Assembly (NCBI RefSeq): GCF_003473485.1
Contig: NC_053042.1
Location: 3,732,501 to 3,796,500 of the forward strand
Length of the DNA stretch: 64,000 nt
DNA from: Medicago truncatula
Lineage: Eukaryota > Streptophyta > Magnoliopsida > Fabales > Fabaceae
Direction: 5' to 3'
Below, piece after piece: positions 25,681-35,925 of the stretch. Position 1 is the stretch's first letter. Every line of letters begins with the position of its first letter. The notes below the pieces were generated by a model. That model was not told the origin of the DNA. It was given only the letters and a program-made list of their open reading frames with translations, and did not search any database. The translations under genes and the position numbers were made by a program.

Positions 25681-26577
25681 TTTTTCAAATCTTACTGAGA
25701 TCTATCAAGTATCAAGGATTCAACTCACTAATCACTATAATATTTACTTATTTATTTGTTTATATTTATGTGTAAAAAAATGATTAATTGAATGCAAAAT
25801 TAAGCAAGAATCAGAACACAAGTTGGGATTAATTCTAAATATGCGTCCGTCCCGTACCTGACAAGCTGACAATGACAGAGGCAAATGAAGAAATCTAAAA
25901 AAAAATGCGAATCCAAAACTGTGTTCACACTACCACCATTCGTTCCTTCACTGTCTTATCCTACCATCCTACTCCTACCTACGCCATCTGCTCCCTCTTT
26001 TTTGACCAAATCTTATACACCACGTCAGATCTAAATATAGCTTTGTGTCTTCTAAATTACGGTTATTAAAACAACGAAAGTAAAATTACTCTGCCGATCT
26101 TATTTATAAGATAAATTTATATCAATAAAAGTTCATATGTTTGATTGAAAAATTGAACCGGATACATTAATTCTTGTTGACCAGCATATTTTTTTTTTTT
26201 TTGTAAATAGACATAATTTTGAGTTTATGTTTAATGAGTTCATTCAATTAGATTTTATAGTGTATTAATTTTTGATATTTTTTTTAAGGAATTTTTTATA
26301 TATTTTGGAAACACACATAATAAAGTGGGATTTTCATTTAAAAAAAAAAAACATAATAAAGTGGGATTATAGCGTGGTTTGATTGAACGCACATATAAAA
26401 CAATTAATGTTGAGGATGTTTATGGGTATAAATCAACCCGCAAATCGTATCACCCAAATAAGTTAATCCCGCATTTTAAATCGGGTCCAATTCAAACCAA
26501 CCCATACAAACTCCAAATTTGTTTGGTTTGAGGATCGGGTTTGAGCTTTTAAACCCAAGCACTATTCCACTTACATG
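25681..26577. other. Intergenic, no gene seen
   Basis: AT-rich sequence with a direct repeat of ACATAATAAAGTGGGAT at about 26310-26365. Nothing coding was recognised. Confidence 0.4.
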
Positions 26578-26820
26578 ACTCATACACACTTTTTTTTTTT
26601 TTTTTTTCTGTGGTCGGGGTTTGAACCTCAGACCTTACATATATTATGCTTTGTCTATATCAACTGAGCTAAGCTCACGAGGACACTCATACATACATTT
26701 AGATAATGTGTACGCCATTCCTTCCAAAATATTATGTTTTGTCCATACCAACTGAGTTAAGCTCAAGAGGACACTCGTACATACATTTAGATAATGTGTA
26801 TGTCATTCCTTCCAAAATGT
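26578..26820 (-). repeat. SINE-like head with a tandemly duplicated segment
   Basis: At 26590-26684 the minus strand reads as a tRNA-like head: A-box-like TTAGCTCAGTTG, B-box GGTTCAAACCCC, and a tail seen as the long T run at 26590-26607 on the plus strand. Flanks ACTCATACACAC and ACTCATACATAC could be the target duplication. The distal part of this SINE plus its flank (about 26643-26727) is repeated in direct orientation at about 26729-26818. The unit includes CAACTGAG(C/T)TAAGCTCA and CATTCCTTCCAAAAT. Confidence 0.55.
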
Positions 26821-26926
26821 AAGTAGAAATGAGTCAACATAAATTGATGTATTTAATACAAATTTTGAATCAAATACATTAATTTTTGTTGACCAATTTC
26901 TACTTATATTTTGGAGCGGAGGAAGT
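26801..26926. mobile_element. Stowaway-like MITE (short)
   Basis: The left part CATTCCTTCCAAAATGTAAG and the reverse complement of the right part (CTTCCTCCGCTCCAAAATATAAG) form long imperfect inverted repeats of the type seen in Tc1/Mariner-derived Stowaway elements. The right end meets a TA dinucleotide. The left boundary is uncertain because the terminus is also duplicated upstream near 26715. Confidence 0.5.
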
Positions 26927-26929
26927 ACT

Positions 26930-27655
26930 TGCTATTAGATTTGATTCAAATTATTGATTACATTTAAAGTGTTGAATGGTGTCTCTTTATTCTATTTAAG
27001 TACCAGGATTTTTATTATTGAATTTTCAAGTACTACAAGTGTGTTCATTAAATTACAAATTTTTTTAGAATTTAAAAACTATATTTTCTACATGACCTTG
27101 CAAATCCAACCCAACTCTTTCATAAATGTGTTGGTTTGGTTCAATTATGGTGCTAAAACACGTTGTTCACCGTTTCAAGCTTAAAACACGTTGTTCACTC
27201 TTTCAAGCTACAAAATTCATAGTATTGAGTTTTTTTGTCAAATTGGACTAGAACCAACTCGCAAACACTCTTTATCGATGCATATAAATTAAAGTTAGAA
27301 AAATGTTAATCAATCATCCAAAGATATTATTGATTAAGAAATCAAATATAATAACAATTACATTAAAAATTGTCGAAAGTTTTTTTCAACTTAATTTTTT
27401 TTTAGTTTCCTTAACAAGTATCCTGATGACAATGGTTAACATGATCCATTAAAGTTTTATATATAACGTTGGTAACACTTAACTCAAACGTTAGCATGTT
27501 ATATTATTAGGTTGGACACATTTATTTCGGTTCAAATTCATAACATCATAATTTTATATGTGAGTTTTAGATGGTATTTACCACTTCATTTATGAACATA
27601 AAATATTATGCCCGGTGACAATCAATAATTTGTTTGCTTTTATACCCAGACGCAA
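26930..27655. other. Intergenic, no gene seen
   Basis: AT-rich sequence. A phrase ending AAAACACGTTGTTCAC is repeated at about 27155-27172 and 27183-27199. Nothing coding was recognised. Confidence 0.4.
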
Positions 27656-27826
27656 TTTTACATCTGTTTCTTTTATTTTTTTATCAAGTAGTCTGGTGGC
27701 TAGAGCTCGCACAATTAAATTGTGGAGAAGTGGAGTGTCCGGATTCGAACCCCGGCTCCTACATATAATATGCAATATCCCTTCCAACTGAGCTAAGCTC
27801 ACCGGATATTTTACATCTTTTTCTTT
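27656..27826 (-). mobile_element. tRNA-derived SINE with target-site duplication
   Basis: Minus strand: GAGCTTAGCTCAGTTGG (A-box region) near 27800-27784, B-box GGGGTTCGAATCC near 27753-27741, then a short body and an A-rich 3' tail (seen as the T run at 27674-27681). Flanking repeats TTTTACATCTGTTTCTTT (27656-27673) and TTTTACATCTTTTTCTTT (27809-27826) match at 17 of 18 positions. This is the best-preserved SINE in the window. Confidence 0.78.
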
Positions 27827-28954
27827 CCTCAACATTAATGGTTTTTTGACACATCTTATCCCTATTGTTTTTTTTTTGGACAAGATCATTCACATTATTG
27901 TTGATAATAATCATTAAACGTGCACATTCAAGGAAATGACATTCAAATGGAAGATTAATTAGTCGTTCTATCTCCGTTTTTTTTTATATTTTTTTGGTGA
28001 ACTCCACTTTTTTTTTTATAATTGTCGTTTTAAATTTATTTACATACATAAAAAAAACTGTACAAAAAAATGAATAAAGCTTGTTATTTTTAATGAAATT
28101 ATTTCTTATAATAATTTTAACTAATTAGTATCTTATTTTTTTATATTTCTCTCTATACAATTCATAGTTAAAAATTAAAATTAAAATGATTAACAAATTT
28201 CTGAAGAAAAAAAAAACGACACTCCTGTTTGAAATAGTTTTTGTTTTCGGTTTTTGAAATATACAAGTCCCCTTTTCATAATAGTTATCATTTTACATGT
28301 TTTAGTTTTAGTCCCCAAAACTAAAAAATTCAAAACAGTTTTCAAAACTGTAATTTTAAAAATTAGTTTAGCAAAAAAAAAATTAATTTTCAAGTTTTTA
28401 AAAACTAAAAAAGAGTTTTTGGAAAGTGTTTCAAACATGCTCTAATAACGAGAGTAGTTTTTTCTTTTTGACAAAAATAACGAGTAGTTAAATATGAAAA
28501 CATTAAAATTAACACCAAAACACCATTTTATTTTTTAATAATATAATCTAAAATATCATCGAAAAATGACAAAATATTTACTACTTATCATATTAAACTC
28601 ATAATTATACAAACTAAATAGCATGTTATAATTATTGGTCAACTATGTAGACCACTAAAAAGATTAAAAAGGTACACAAAATATTAAATTAATCAACCTC
28701 CCATTTGTATTTATAAACACCATTTGAATAAACTGTCCTTAAATATACTCTTCCGTTCAAACTAGTAGATGCATGTATTACTGTTTTTTTCATATATATT
28801 CTAAGTATCATAATTATTATTATTTTTTTAATTAGTATAATTATTATTATTTTTAAAATATGAAAAGTCAATGTCAAAACAAAATATTTTATAACAAAGT
28901 TGATATACCTGCTTTAAATTTGAGATTAAATGTTGGTAATTTCTAAAATAATGG
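27827..28954. other. Intergenic, no gene seen
   Basis: Very AT-rich, with T and A runs and a loose inverted repeat over about 28225-28440 (GTTTGAAA at one side, TTTCAAAC at the other) that could be a degraded foldback element. No coding region was recognised. Confidence 0.4.
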
Positions 28955-29236
28955 AATCACTTTGGAATCAAAAGTTGTAACTCTTTATCAAAAGTTGCAA
29001 CTTTTCATGGGAATCATTCATATACATTAAAACATTATTATTTACCGATAAATAATGAACCATAATATTGATTCAAGTTTATATAGTCATAACCTTTGGC
29101 AAATAGGTGCTTACCATACAATTGATTCAAATCAAAAATCTAATGTATAAGGTCATAACCTTTGGTAAAGAGGTGTTTATCTCATGTGATGAAGGGTCAC
29201 ATAATACACTATAAGTAAAAACGAATTTTGTTACAT
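28955..29236 (+). repeat. Upstream block of the ALP1-like tandem duplication, copy 1 (promoter region)
   Basis: This block matches 34105-34388 almost throughout (shared words include AAAAGTTGTAACTCTTTAT, AATGAACCATAATATTGATT and ATAACCTTTGGCAAA). It ends near a TATA-like CACTATAAG at about 29209, so it probably holds the promoter of copy 1. Within the block a shorter phrase (ATTGATTCAA ... CATAACCTTTGG) is itself repeated. Confidence 0.75.
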
Positions 29237-30338
29237 TAACAACACAATTCTCTTCCATTTCTCATTCTATAAATCATCCATCAATTCTCTGCAGAATGAA
29301 TGAATTGATGGAACCATAATTTGTAAAATACGGTTAAGAGATACTTTTGCTGTGATTGTGAAACACATCAAGGAATTCATAGTATCTTGAAGGAGATTTA
29401 TTGATCATTCTATTGCATCCAATATTCAATTATCGGTGGAGAAGCATCAAACCTAAAGGTTAGTATGACAACCCATTTTGAGTTTTATATGTATAATTAT
29501 TAAACTTTTTTGATTTCAAATGTTGTAGTCTCTTTTCAACGATCAAGTTATTTATCACTAAATACACCAATTTTATTTAATCGGTGTTTGTTTATTTGTT
29601 TATATTTGAGAATGAATGAAATTGTTTTTTAATACTCCTTTTTATGTGCTAAAATTCATGAATGCCACTAAATTTCAATGATAAAATGAGTGAAGAAGAA
29701 AAAACCAGTATATTGAATTCTATAGAAAAAAGAATCATTAGCCATGACAGTCTTCTATGATCTGTCAATTAAACAAAGAGAAAGAAAATACAAAACCAAA
29801 GGTCCAAACTCCAAATCCCTTTCACATACACTGAATTTATGTAATTAAATTAAGAGGAATTATATTTGTACGATCAACCTTGAACAATTTTTGTGACAAT
29901 CATTTTTCTCTCTTCCTATTAAATAAAAACAATAGAGAAAGAAAAAGAAGAGAGATAATAAAAACACATATAAGTATGATAAAGAGAATTATTTTAAAAG
30001 TTGTCAACAAATAGTTGTACAAATATCATTTCTCTAAAATTAATTGAAGACTTTGTTTTCACAATATTTATTTCATGCCGCATCTCATTTTATTTTATGA
30101 TTTTCCTCAAATTTTCAATCTACGCGTTCACACCACATCTTTGTGTTCACACACATATATCTTACCTTAAAAAACATCTTCAAAACTCAACGACAAAGAA
30201 AAAAAAAGACACAACCAATTTTTTTTGAGTTCTTGTTTATGTCTTTCTGAATTTCTCCTGTTTCTTCAACAAAATCAGCTTTCGCAACAATTTCAAAGCT
30301 TTAGTAACAGTTTTAGTTTCAAAGATTTTTTAGTATTT
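29237..30338 (+). promoter_or_regulatory. Probable 5' untranslated region with a leader intron, ALP1-like copy 1
   Basis: Between the TATA-like box and the start codon lie about 1.1 kb without an in-frame ATG. A good donor, AAAGGTTAGTATG at about 29458, and T-rich sequence downstream suggest a leader intron; the acceptor is not certain. A Tourist-like MITE lies inside it. A three-codon upstream frame (ATG TCT TTC TGA) begins at 30239. Copy 2 lacks nearly all of this interval. Confidence 0.45.
29851..30037. mobile_element. Tourist-like MITE (PIF/Harbinger type) with TAA target duplication
   Basis: The element spans 29854-30034 (181 bp). The left terminus GAGGAATTATATTTGTAC and the reverse complement of the right terminus (GAGAAATGATATTTGTAC) are inverted repeats, continuing into TGACAA/TTGTCA words. 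It is flanked by TAA at 29851-29853 and 30035-30037, the 3-bp duplication typical of PIF/Harbinger insertions. It lies in the leader region of the ALP1-like gene. Confidence 0.75.
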
Positions 30339-31946
30339 ATGAAACTCCCAACTTTTGCAGACCCAGAATCACTTTCATACGTTTATACCTTACTTCAAAA
30401 TTCATTTGACCAGATGAACGATCCAAACAACACTGCTACTTCAACAAATATCAGAAAAAGACGTAGAAAAAATGAAGATGGTGGTGATGATGATGAAGAT
30501 CACGATGGTTCAATCAATGAAGGAGGTGGCAAAAACAAGAAGAACAAGAAGGAAGAATTAAAGGGTATTCTCACATCAATTCTCTTGCTTGATGAACAAG
30601 AGAAACAAGAGATTGAAGATAGCAAGAAAGTCTCAGAGGACGAGAAATTCTCTTTAGAGGCAAATCATAAGAAGAAAACAAAAGCCATGGTTGATTATTA
30701 CTCCAATCTTGAAGATGGTTATAGTCAAGTTGAAGAATCAGAGAAAGTTAGAAGGAGAAAAACAAGAAACATGTCAAATTCTGTAGCTATTGCTGCTACA
30801 TGCAGTGAAAATTTTGAAGCAAATAGTGAAGGTGTTAATGTTAATGATGTTAACAGTGGTAAATCTAATGGTGGTGGTTCACAGAGAAGGCTTTGGGTGA
30901 AGGATCGTTCAGGAGCATGGTGGGATGAATGTAACAAAGAAGATTTTCCTGAAGATGAGTTTAAGAAAGCATTTAGAATGGGAAAATCAACTTTTGATTT
31001 GATTTGTGAAGAATTGAATTCAGCAATTGTGAAAGAAGATACAACTTTGAGAACTGCAATTCCAGTGAGACAAAGAGTAGCTGTTTGTCTATGGAGATTA
31101 GCAACAGGTGATCCTCTTAGAATTGTTTCAAAAAGGTTTGGTTTAGGTATATCAACTTGTCATAAACTTGTTCTTGAAGTTTGCACTGCTATTAAAACTG
31201 TTCTTATGCCTAAGTATCTTCAATGGCCTAATGAAACTTCTTTGAGAAAAATTAAAAATGAGTTTGAGGGTATGTCAGGTATTCCAAATGTTGTAGGGTC
31301 CATGTATACATCACATGTTCCAATTATAGCTCCTAAGATTAGTGTTGCTGCTTATTTTAACAAGAGACATACTGAGAGGAATCAAAAGACTTCATATTCA
31401 ATAACTGTTCAAGGAGTTGTTGATACAAATGGTGTTTTCACTGATGTTTGCATTGGTTGGCCTGGTTCAATGCCTGATGATCAAGTGTTAGAAAAATCAG
31501 CACTTTTTCAAAGGGCTAATAATGGAGGACTTCTTAAAGGTGTTTGGATTGTTGGAAGTTCAGGGTATCCTTTAATGGATTGGGTTTTAGTACCTTATAC
31601 TCAACAAAATCTTACTTGGACACAACATGGTTTCAATGAGAAGATTGGTGAGATACAAAAAGTTGCTAAAGATGCATTTGCTAGATTGAAAGGTAGGTGG
31701 TCTTGTTTGCAGAAAAGGACTGAAGTGAAGCTACAAGATTTGCCTGTTGTACTTGGTGCTTGTTGTGTTTTGCATAACATTTGTGAGATGAAAGGTGAGA
31801 AAATGGATCCTGAACTTATGGTTGATATTGTTGATGATGAAATGGTTCCTGAAGTTAGTTTGAGATCAGTTAATTCATTGAAGGCTAGAGATGCTATTGC
31901 TCATAATCTTTTGCATCATGGTTTAGCAGGCACTTCTTTTCTTTAA
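30339..31946 (+). CDS. ALP1-like domesticated PIF/Harbinger transposase, copy 1
   Basis: 535 residues, single coding exon. It closely resembles the Arabidopsis At4g29780/At5g12010 group, recalled as 'nuclease' or ALP1-like proteins. An N-terminal part holds a basic cluster (RKRRRKN), acidic and Lys-rich stretches and RRRKTR. The transposase core follows from RRLWVKDRSGAWWDE to the conserved end HHGLAGTSFL. The expected DDE positions are replaced: the usual GAIDGTH is GSMYTSH (Tyr323), the GDxGY-type motif is GSSGY (Ser407), and the late VIERAF-type Glu is Lys444. It therefore should not cut DNA, and a chromatin or gene-regulatory role like ALP1 is plausible but inferred. The start ATG at 30339 is preferred because it is the first in-frame ATG and is shared with copy 2. 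An in-frame extension upstream of it lacks an ATG. Confidence 0.9.
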   Translation: MKLPTFADPESLSYVYTLLQNSFDQMNDPNNTATSTNIRKRRRKNEDGGDDDEDHDGSINEGGGKNKKNKKEELKGILTSILLLDEQEKQEIEDSKKVSEDEKFSLEANHKKKTKAMVDYYSNLEDGYSQVEESEKVRRRKTRNMSNSVAIAATCSENFEANSEGVNVNDVNSGKSNGGGSQRRLWVKDRSGAWWDECNKEDFPEDEFKKAFRMGKSTFDLICEELNSAIVKEDTTLRTAIPVRQRVAVCLWRLATGDPLRIVSKRFGLGISTCHKLVLEVCTAIKTVLMPKYLQWPNETSLRKIKNEFEGMSGIPNVVGSMYTSHVPIIAPKISVAAYFNKRHTERNQKTSYSITVQGVVDTNGVFTDVCIGWPGSMPDDQVLEKSALFQRANNGGLLKGVWIVGSSGYPLMDWVLVPYTQQNLTWTQHGFNEKIGEIQKVAKDAFARLKGRWSCLQKRTEVKLQDLPVVLGACCVLHNICEMKGEKMDPELMVDIVDDEMVPEVSLRSVNSLKARDAIAHNLLHHGLAGTSFL

Positions 31947-32290
31947 ACTCATAAGATTAAGAACTTTGTGTAATTTGTTGTATTTTGATCATTGTTTTAT
32001 GCATCTCTGAGAACATGATTTTCTTTTTTGCTGTTTATTTACATAATGTTGGAGTTATATTCATATTATTTGTTGAAGTGGCTTTGTATAAGATAAGATG
32101 TATTAGCCTCTTTGACAAATATGTATGATAAAATTTACATATGGTTAGATTCAGAGTTACATTTCCATAGCCAAATAAGAGATCAATTAATAAAATTGCA
32201 ACATTCTTTTGTTTCATGGATTATTTTGTATCATTCCTAGTTTACAATTTATTAGAAGATCAATTGATATAGTTCAGTTACATCATTGTT
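31947..32290 (+). repeat. Downstream block of the ALP1-like duplication, copy 1
   Basis: The 3' flank matches 35635-35925 (shared words ATAAGATTAAGAACTTTGTG, ATAAGATGTAT, AATAAAATTGCAACATTCTT). It probably contains the 3' untranslated region; an AATAAA motif occurs near 32190. Confidence 0.7.
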
Positions 32291-33082
32291 TTAAACCAAA
32301 TTTATTGTTAGATAGGATTCTGTTACAAGATAGTGAATTTGAAATATAGTAAAATGCACTATTTATTAAATCAAAATAAAATCATCTCATAATTGATTTC
32401 CTTTCCTATGTAATTAAAGTCAACTGTGTTCAAATACCGACTAGGATCTAGACATGGTGAACATGTGAAGTCTAAGAAAATGGTTTTTTAGACTGTGAGA
32501 AAATGATAAAATAACAGTTTTTGGTTAAATCAAATGAATGGGTCATAATCATTCTTTTTGACACTCTACTTCTGTTTATTCAATATCTAGTAATGGTTAT
32601 GCTTGTGTTTCATAGTTGTACTCAATCAAACATTGTAAAGACTGAAAATTTTAAATCAAAAGTTTACTCGATTAAAGTCTTTCGCATCATAAATAAATCG
32701 AAGTATAAAGTCTTGAAAATGAACGAGAATTGAAATACAATTCAGCATCCTTTTACAAAAAAGGAAAAGTTAAACATACAAATGAGGAACCCTAATTCTA
32801 GACACTATGATCCGTCTTCGAGTGACTTCAAAACATCCTATACCTGAAAAGGAATCACATAGTGTGATGAGATACTACGATCTCAATAAGTTTCCAAATA
32901 CGGGATTAAACAAAATATGCCACAAATGCATTTATGAAATATATTATAAAATGCAATACTTTCACTTCATTATGAAACTACCCCTGATGTGCATCAGAAC
33001 TTTAATTCTTATCAAATCATTCGAAAACTTTAACTAACTAACGTGAGCACACTTATCTGTGTCTGCAAAATCACTTGGACAT
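32291..33082. other. Intergenic, no gene seen
   Basis: AT-rich spacer between ALP1-like copy 1 and a LINE relic. Only short unsupported frames are present. Confidence 0.4.
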
Positions 33083-33530
33083 GGGTTAACCAATGTGACA
33101 TGTACTGCCGATGTATGACGCCCCACTACCTGCCTACACTGTAACTGCCGCGCTTCATCTTTTTCTCCATTGTGATGTGTCTAGTGCGGTTTGGTTGAAG
33201 TTAATGTGGTGGTTAGATTGCTTGTTCATTTTGCCTCCAAACCTTTTTGTTCATTGGGAGTGTTGGCATGAAGGGGAGAGCGACAAGAAGGTCAAAAAGG
33301 GTAAGGGGATAATTTGGCTTGCTACCATTTGGGTGTTATGGAATACCCGAAATGAGAAAGTTTTTAACGATGTTAATGTAGAGGTGGATGCAATTGTTGA
33401 AGAGGTGAAAGTGTTGGCTTGGAAGTGGGTGATGAGTAAGTTGTGTATTCCGGTTTGTCAATTTTTTGAGTAGTGTTGGAACCCTAAATGGTGTCTTAGA
33501 AGGTCCCATACTTGTATGTGATTGTTGGTT
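33083..33530 (+). pseudogene. LINE relic (zf-RVT region), plus strand
   Basis: An open stretch at 33111-33473 encodes a non-LTR retrotransposon C-terminal segment: ALHLFLHCDVSSAVWLKLMWW, then a Lys-rich loop, then IWLATIWVLWNTRNEKVFND, the same motif order as in the relic at 25 kb. The reading frame then closes soon after WNPKWCL-like codons. No reverse-transcriptase core is present. The following 33500-33900 (GT- and T-rich, with GCTG(C/G)T words) may be the element's 3' region. The relic sits inside the ALP1-like tandem duplication. Confidence 0.75.
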
Positions 33531-34104
33531 GCGGAGCTGCTGATTTTGCTTTCGGTCTGGAGCTTGGTTTTCAGCTGGGTTTTTTGGGTTGTGTAGCAGG
33601 TTTTGGTGTTTGTATCAGCAGAAGTGCAGCAGTTTTTTTCTGCTATTGCTTGCGTTGCTGAGATAGGTGCTGCTTCCATATGTTGGAGTGTTTCTGTTTT
33701 GATTGGTGGCTGGGCAGTTTCGGGCTTTTTGGTGCTTCTCTGTCTTCTGGTGGTGAGGTAGGGGTATGCGTGCGGTGTTTTTCGCACGTATATGTCGGCC
33801 TCAATTCTGGTTTGAGGGTTGTATGGGTGTTCCGTATATTTGCATGTCATGTTTGATCAAGAAAGTGGAAAAAGATGTTTTTTCCCTTTCTCTTATTTGT
33901 GTTTGTTGATCGTATTATTTAGTTTTTGAGATATAAGAAGGAATAAAATGTTGACCATCGTCAGTGACAAGATCTAAATTTTTTGAATGGTGGGACACCA
34001 TATATAAAAATTTGTAACACTAAATTATCCTCTAAGATTTTTCATATTATGAAAACTTTGAATGATATGGTCCCCGACTATCGTAATACACGTATTATAT
34101 GGTG

Positions 34105-34398
34105 GTGAGTTTACTTTAGAACCAAAAGTTGTAACTCTTTATAGGAACCATTCATATACATTAGAACATTATTATTTACTAATAGATAATGAACCATAGC
34201 ATTGATTCAAGTGTATCTGATCACAACCTTTGGTAAATTGATGCTTAATGAACCATAATATTGATTCAAGTAAAAAATCTTATGTATATGATCATAACCT
34301 TTGGCAAAAGGGTGTTTTCTCTCATGTGAAGAGTCACATAATGCACTATAAATACTTGACATTTGGGCCTGAGTTTAAAATCGAATTTTCTAGTATTT
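34105..34398 (+). promoter_or_regulatory. Upstream block / promoter of ALP1-like copy 2
   Basis: This is homologous to 28955-29236. A TATA-like CACTATAAATAC lies at about 34344-34355. About ten bases before the ATG at 34399 the sequence jumps from promoter homology (CGAATTTT) to coding-proximal homology (TAGTATTTATGAAAC), so the leader is only about 20-30 nt if the TATA box is used. Confidence 0.65.
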
Positions 34399-35634
34399 AT
34401 GAAACTTGGGACTTTTGCAGACCCAGAATCACTTTCATACGTTTATACCTTACGTCAAAATTCATTTGACCAGATGAACAATCCAAACAACACTGCTACT
34501 TCAACAAATAACAGAAAAAGACATAGAAAAAATGATGTTAACAGTGGTATATCTAATGGTGGTGGTTCACAGAGAAGGCTATGGGTGAAGGATCGTTCCG
34601 GGGCATGGTGGGATGAATGTAATAAAGAAGATTTTCCTGAAGATGAGTTTAAGAAAGCTTTTAGAATGGGAAAATCAACTTTTGATTTTATTTGTGAAAA
34701 ATTGAATTCAGCAATTGTGAAAGAAGATACAACTTTGAGAACTGCAATTCCAGTGAGACAAAGAGTAGCTGTTTGTCTATGGAGATTAGCAACAGGTGAT
34801 CCTCTTAGCATTGTTTCAAAAAGGTTTGGTTTAGGTATATCAACTTGTCATAAACTTGTTCTTGAAGTTTGCACTGCTATTAAAACTGTTCTTATGCCTA
34901 AGTATCTTCAATGGCCTAATGAAACTTCTTTGAGAAAAATTAAGAATGAGTTTGAGGGTATGTCAGGTATTCCAAATGTTGTAGGGTCCATGTATACATC
35001 ACATGTTCCAATCATAGCTCCTAAGATTAGTGTTGCTGATTATTTTAACAGAAGACATACTGAGAGGAATCAAAAGACTTCATATTCAATAACTGTTCAA
35101 GGTGTTGTTGATACAAATGGTGTTTTCACTGATGTTTGTATTGGTTGGCCTGGTTCAATGCCTGATGATCAAGTGTTAGAAAAATCAGCACTTTTTCAAA
35201 GGGCTAATAATGGAGGACTTCTCAGAGGTGTTTGGATTGTTGGTAGTTCAGGGTATCCTTTAATGGATTGGGTTTTAGTACCTTATACTCAACAAAATCT
35301 TACTTGGACACAACATGGTTTCAATGAAAAGATTGGTGAGATACAAAAAGTTGCTAAAGATGCATTTGCTAGATTGAAAGGTAGGTGGTCTTGTTTGCAG
35401 AAAAGGACTGAAGTGAAGCTTCAAGATTTGCCTGTTGAACTTTGTGCTTGTTGTGTTTTGCATAACATTTGTGAGATGAAAGGTGAGAAAATGGATCCTG
35501 AACTTATGGTTGATATTGTTGATGATGAAATGGTTCCTGAAGTTAGTTTGAGATCAGTTAATTCATTGAAGGCTAGAGATGCTATTGCTCATAATCTTTT
35601 GCGTCATGGTTTAGCAGGCACTTCTTTTCTTTAA
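34399..35634 (+). CDS. ALP1-like domesticated PIF/Harbinger transposase, copy 2 (N-terminally deleted)
   Basis: 411 residues, nearly identical in its core to copy 1. The 124-residue difference is one in-frame 372-bp deletion: copy 1 positions 30471-30842 are absent, with AATGA microhomology at the joint, so HRKN runs directly into DVNSG. This removes the acidic and Lys-rich N-terminal region. The same three catalytic positions are non-acidic (GSMYTSH, GSSGY, VAKDAF). Substitutions against copy 1 include DLICEE to DFICEK, PLRIV to PLSIV, VAAYFN to VADYFN, VVLGACC to VELCACC and HHGLAG to RHGLAG. The frame is fully open, so the gene may be expressed, but loss of conserved residues such as VLGACC suggests relaxed constraint. 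Confidence 0.85.
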   Translation: MKLGTFADPESLSYVYTLRQNSFDQMNNPNNTATSTNNRKRHRKNDVNSGISNGGGSQRRLWVKDRSGAWWDECNKEDFPEDEFKKAFRMGKSTFDFICEKLNSAIVKEDTTLRTAIPVRQRVAVCLWRLATGDPLSIVSKRFGLGISTCHKLVLEVCTAIKTVLMPKYLQWPNETSLRKIKNEFEGMSGIPNVVGSMYTSHVPIIAPKISVADYFNRRHTERNQKTSYSITVQGVVDTNGVFTDVCIGWPGSMPDDQVLEKSALFQRANNGGLLRGVWIVGSSGYPLMDWVLVPYTQQNLTWTQHGFNEKIGEIQKVAKDAFARLKGRWSCLQKRTEVKLQDLPVELCACCVLHNICEMKGEKMDPELMVDIVDDEMVPEVSLRSVNSLKARDAIAHNLLRHGLAGTSFL

Positions 35635-35925
35635 ACTTATAAGATTAAGAACTTTGTGTTATTTGTTGTATTTTGATCATTGTTATATGCATCTCTGAGA
35701 ACATGATTTTATTTTTTGCTGTTTGTTTATTTACATAATGTTGATGTGGCTTTGTATAAGATAAGATGTATGGTTAGATTCAGAGTTGTAACTCAATTAT
35801 ATACACTTTCATAGCCAAATAAGAGATCAATTAATAAAATTGCAACATTCTTTTCTTTCATGTATTATTTTGTATCATTCATAGTTTACAATTTATCTGA
35901 AGATCAGTTGATATAGTTAAGTTAC
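35635..35925 (+). repeat. Downstream block of the ALP1-like duplication, copy 2
   Basis: This matches 31947-32290 with small indels, including loss of about 40 bp around TTTATTTACATAATGTTG. It marks the right edge of the duplicated unit. Confidence 0.7.

Noticed and set aside
30225..30338. N-terminal extension of ALP1-like copy 1 (38 codons)
   Set aside because: There is no in-frame ATG; the ATG at 30339 is shared with copy 2. The extension does look protein-like, so a transcript with a different leader exon could still use it.
33458..33850. 130-codon minus-strand frame at the LINE relic
   Set aside because: It is low-complexity Thr/Gln/Lys sequence opposite the LINE 3' region, with no family signal and no splice context.
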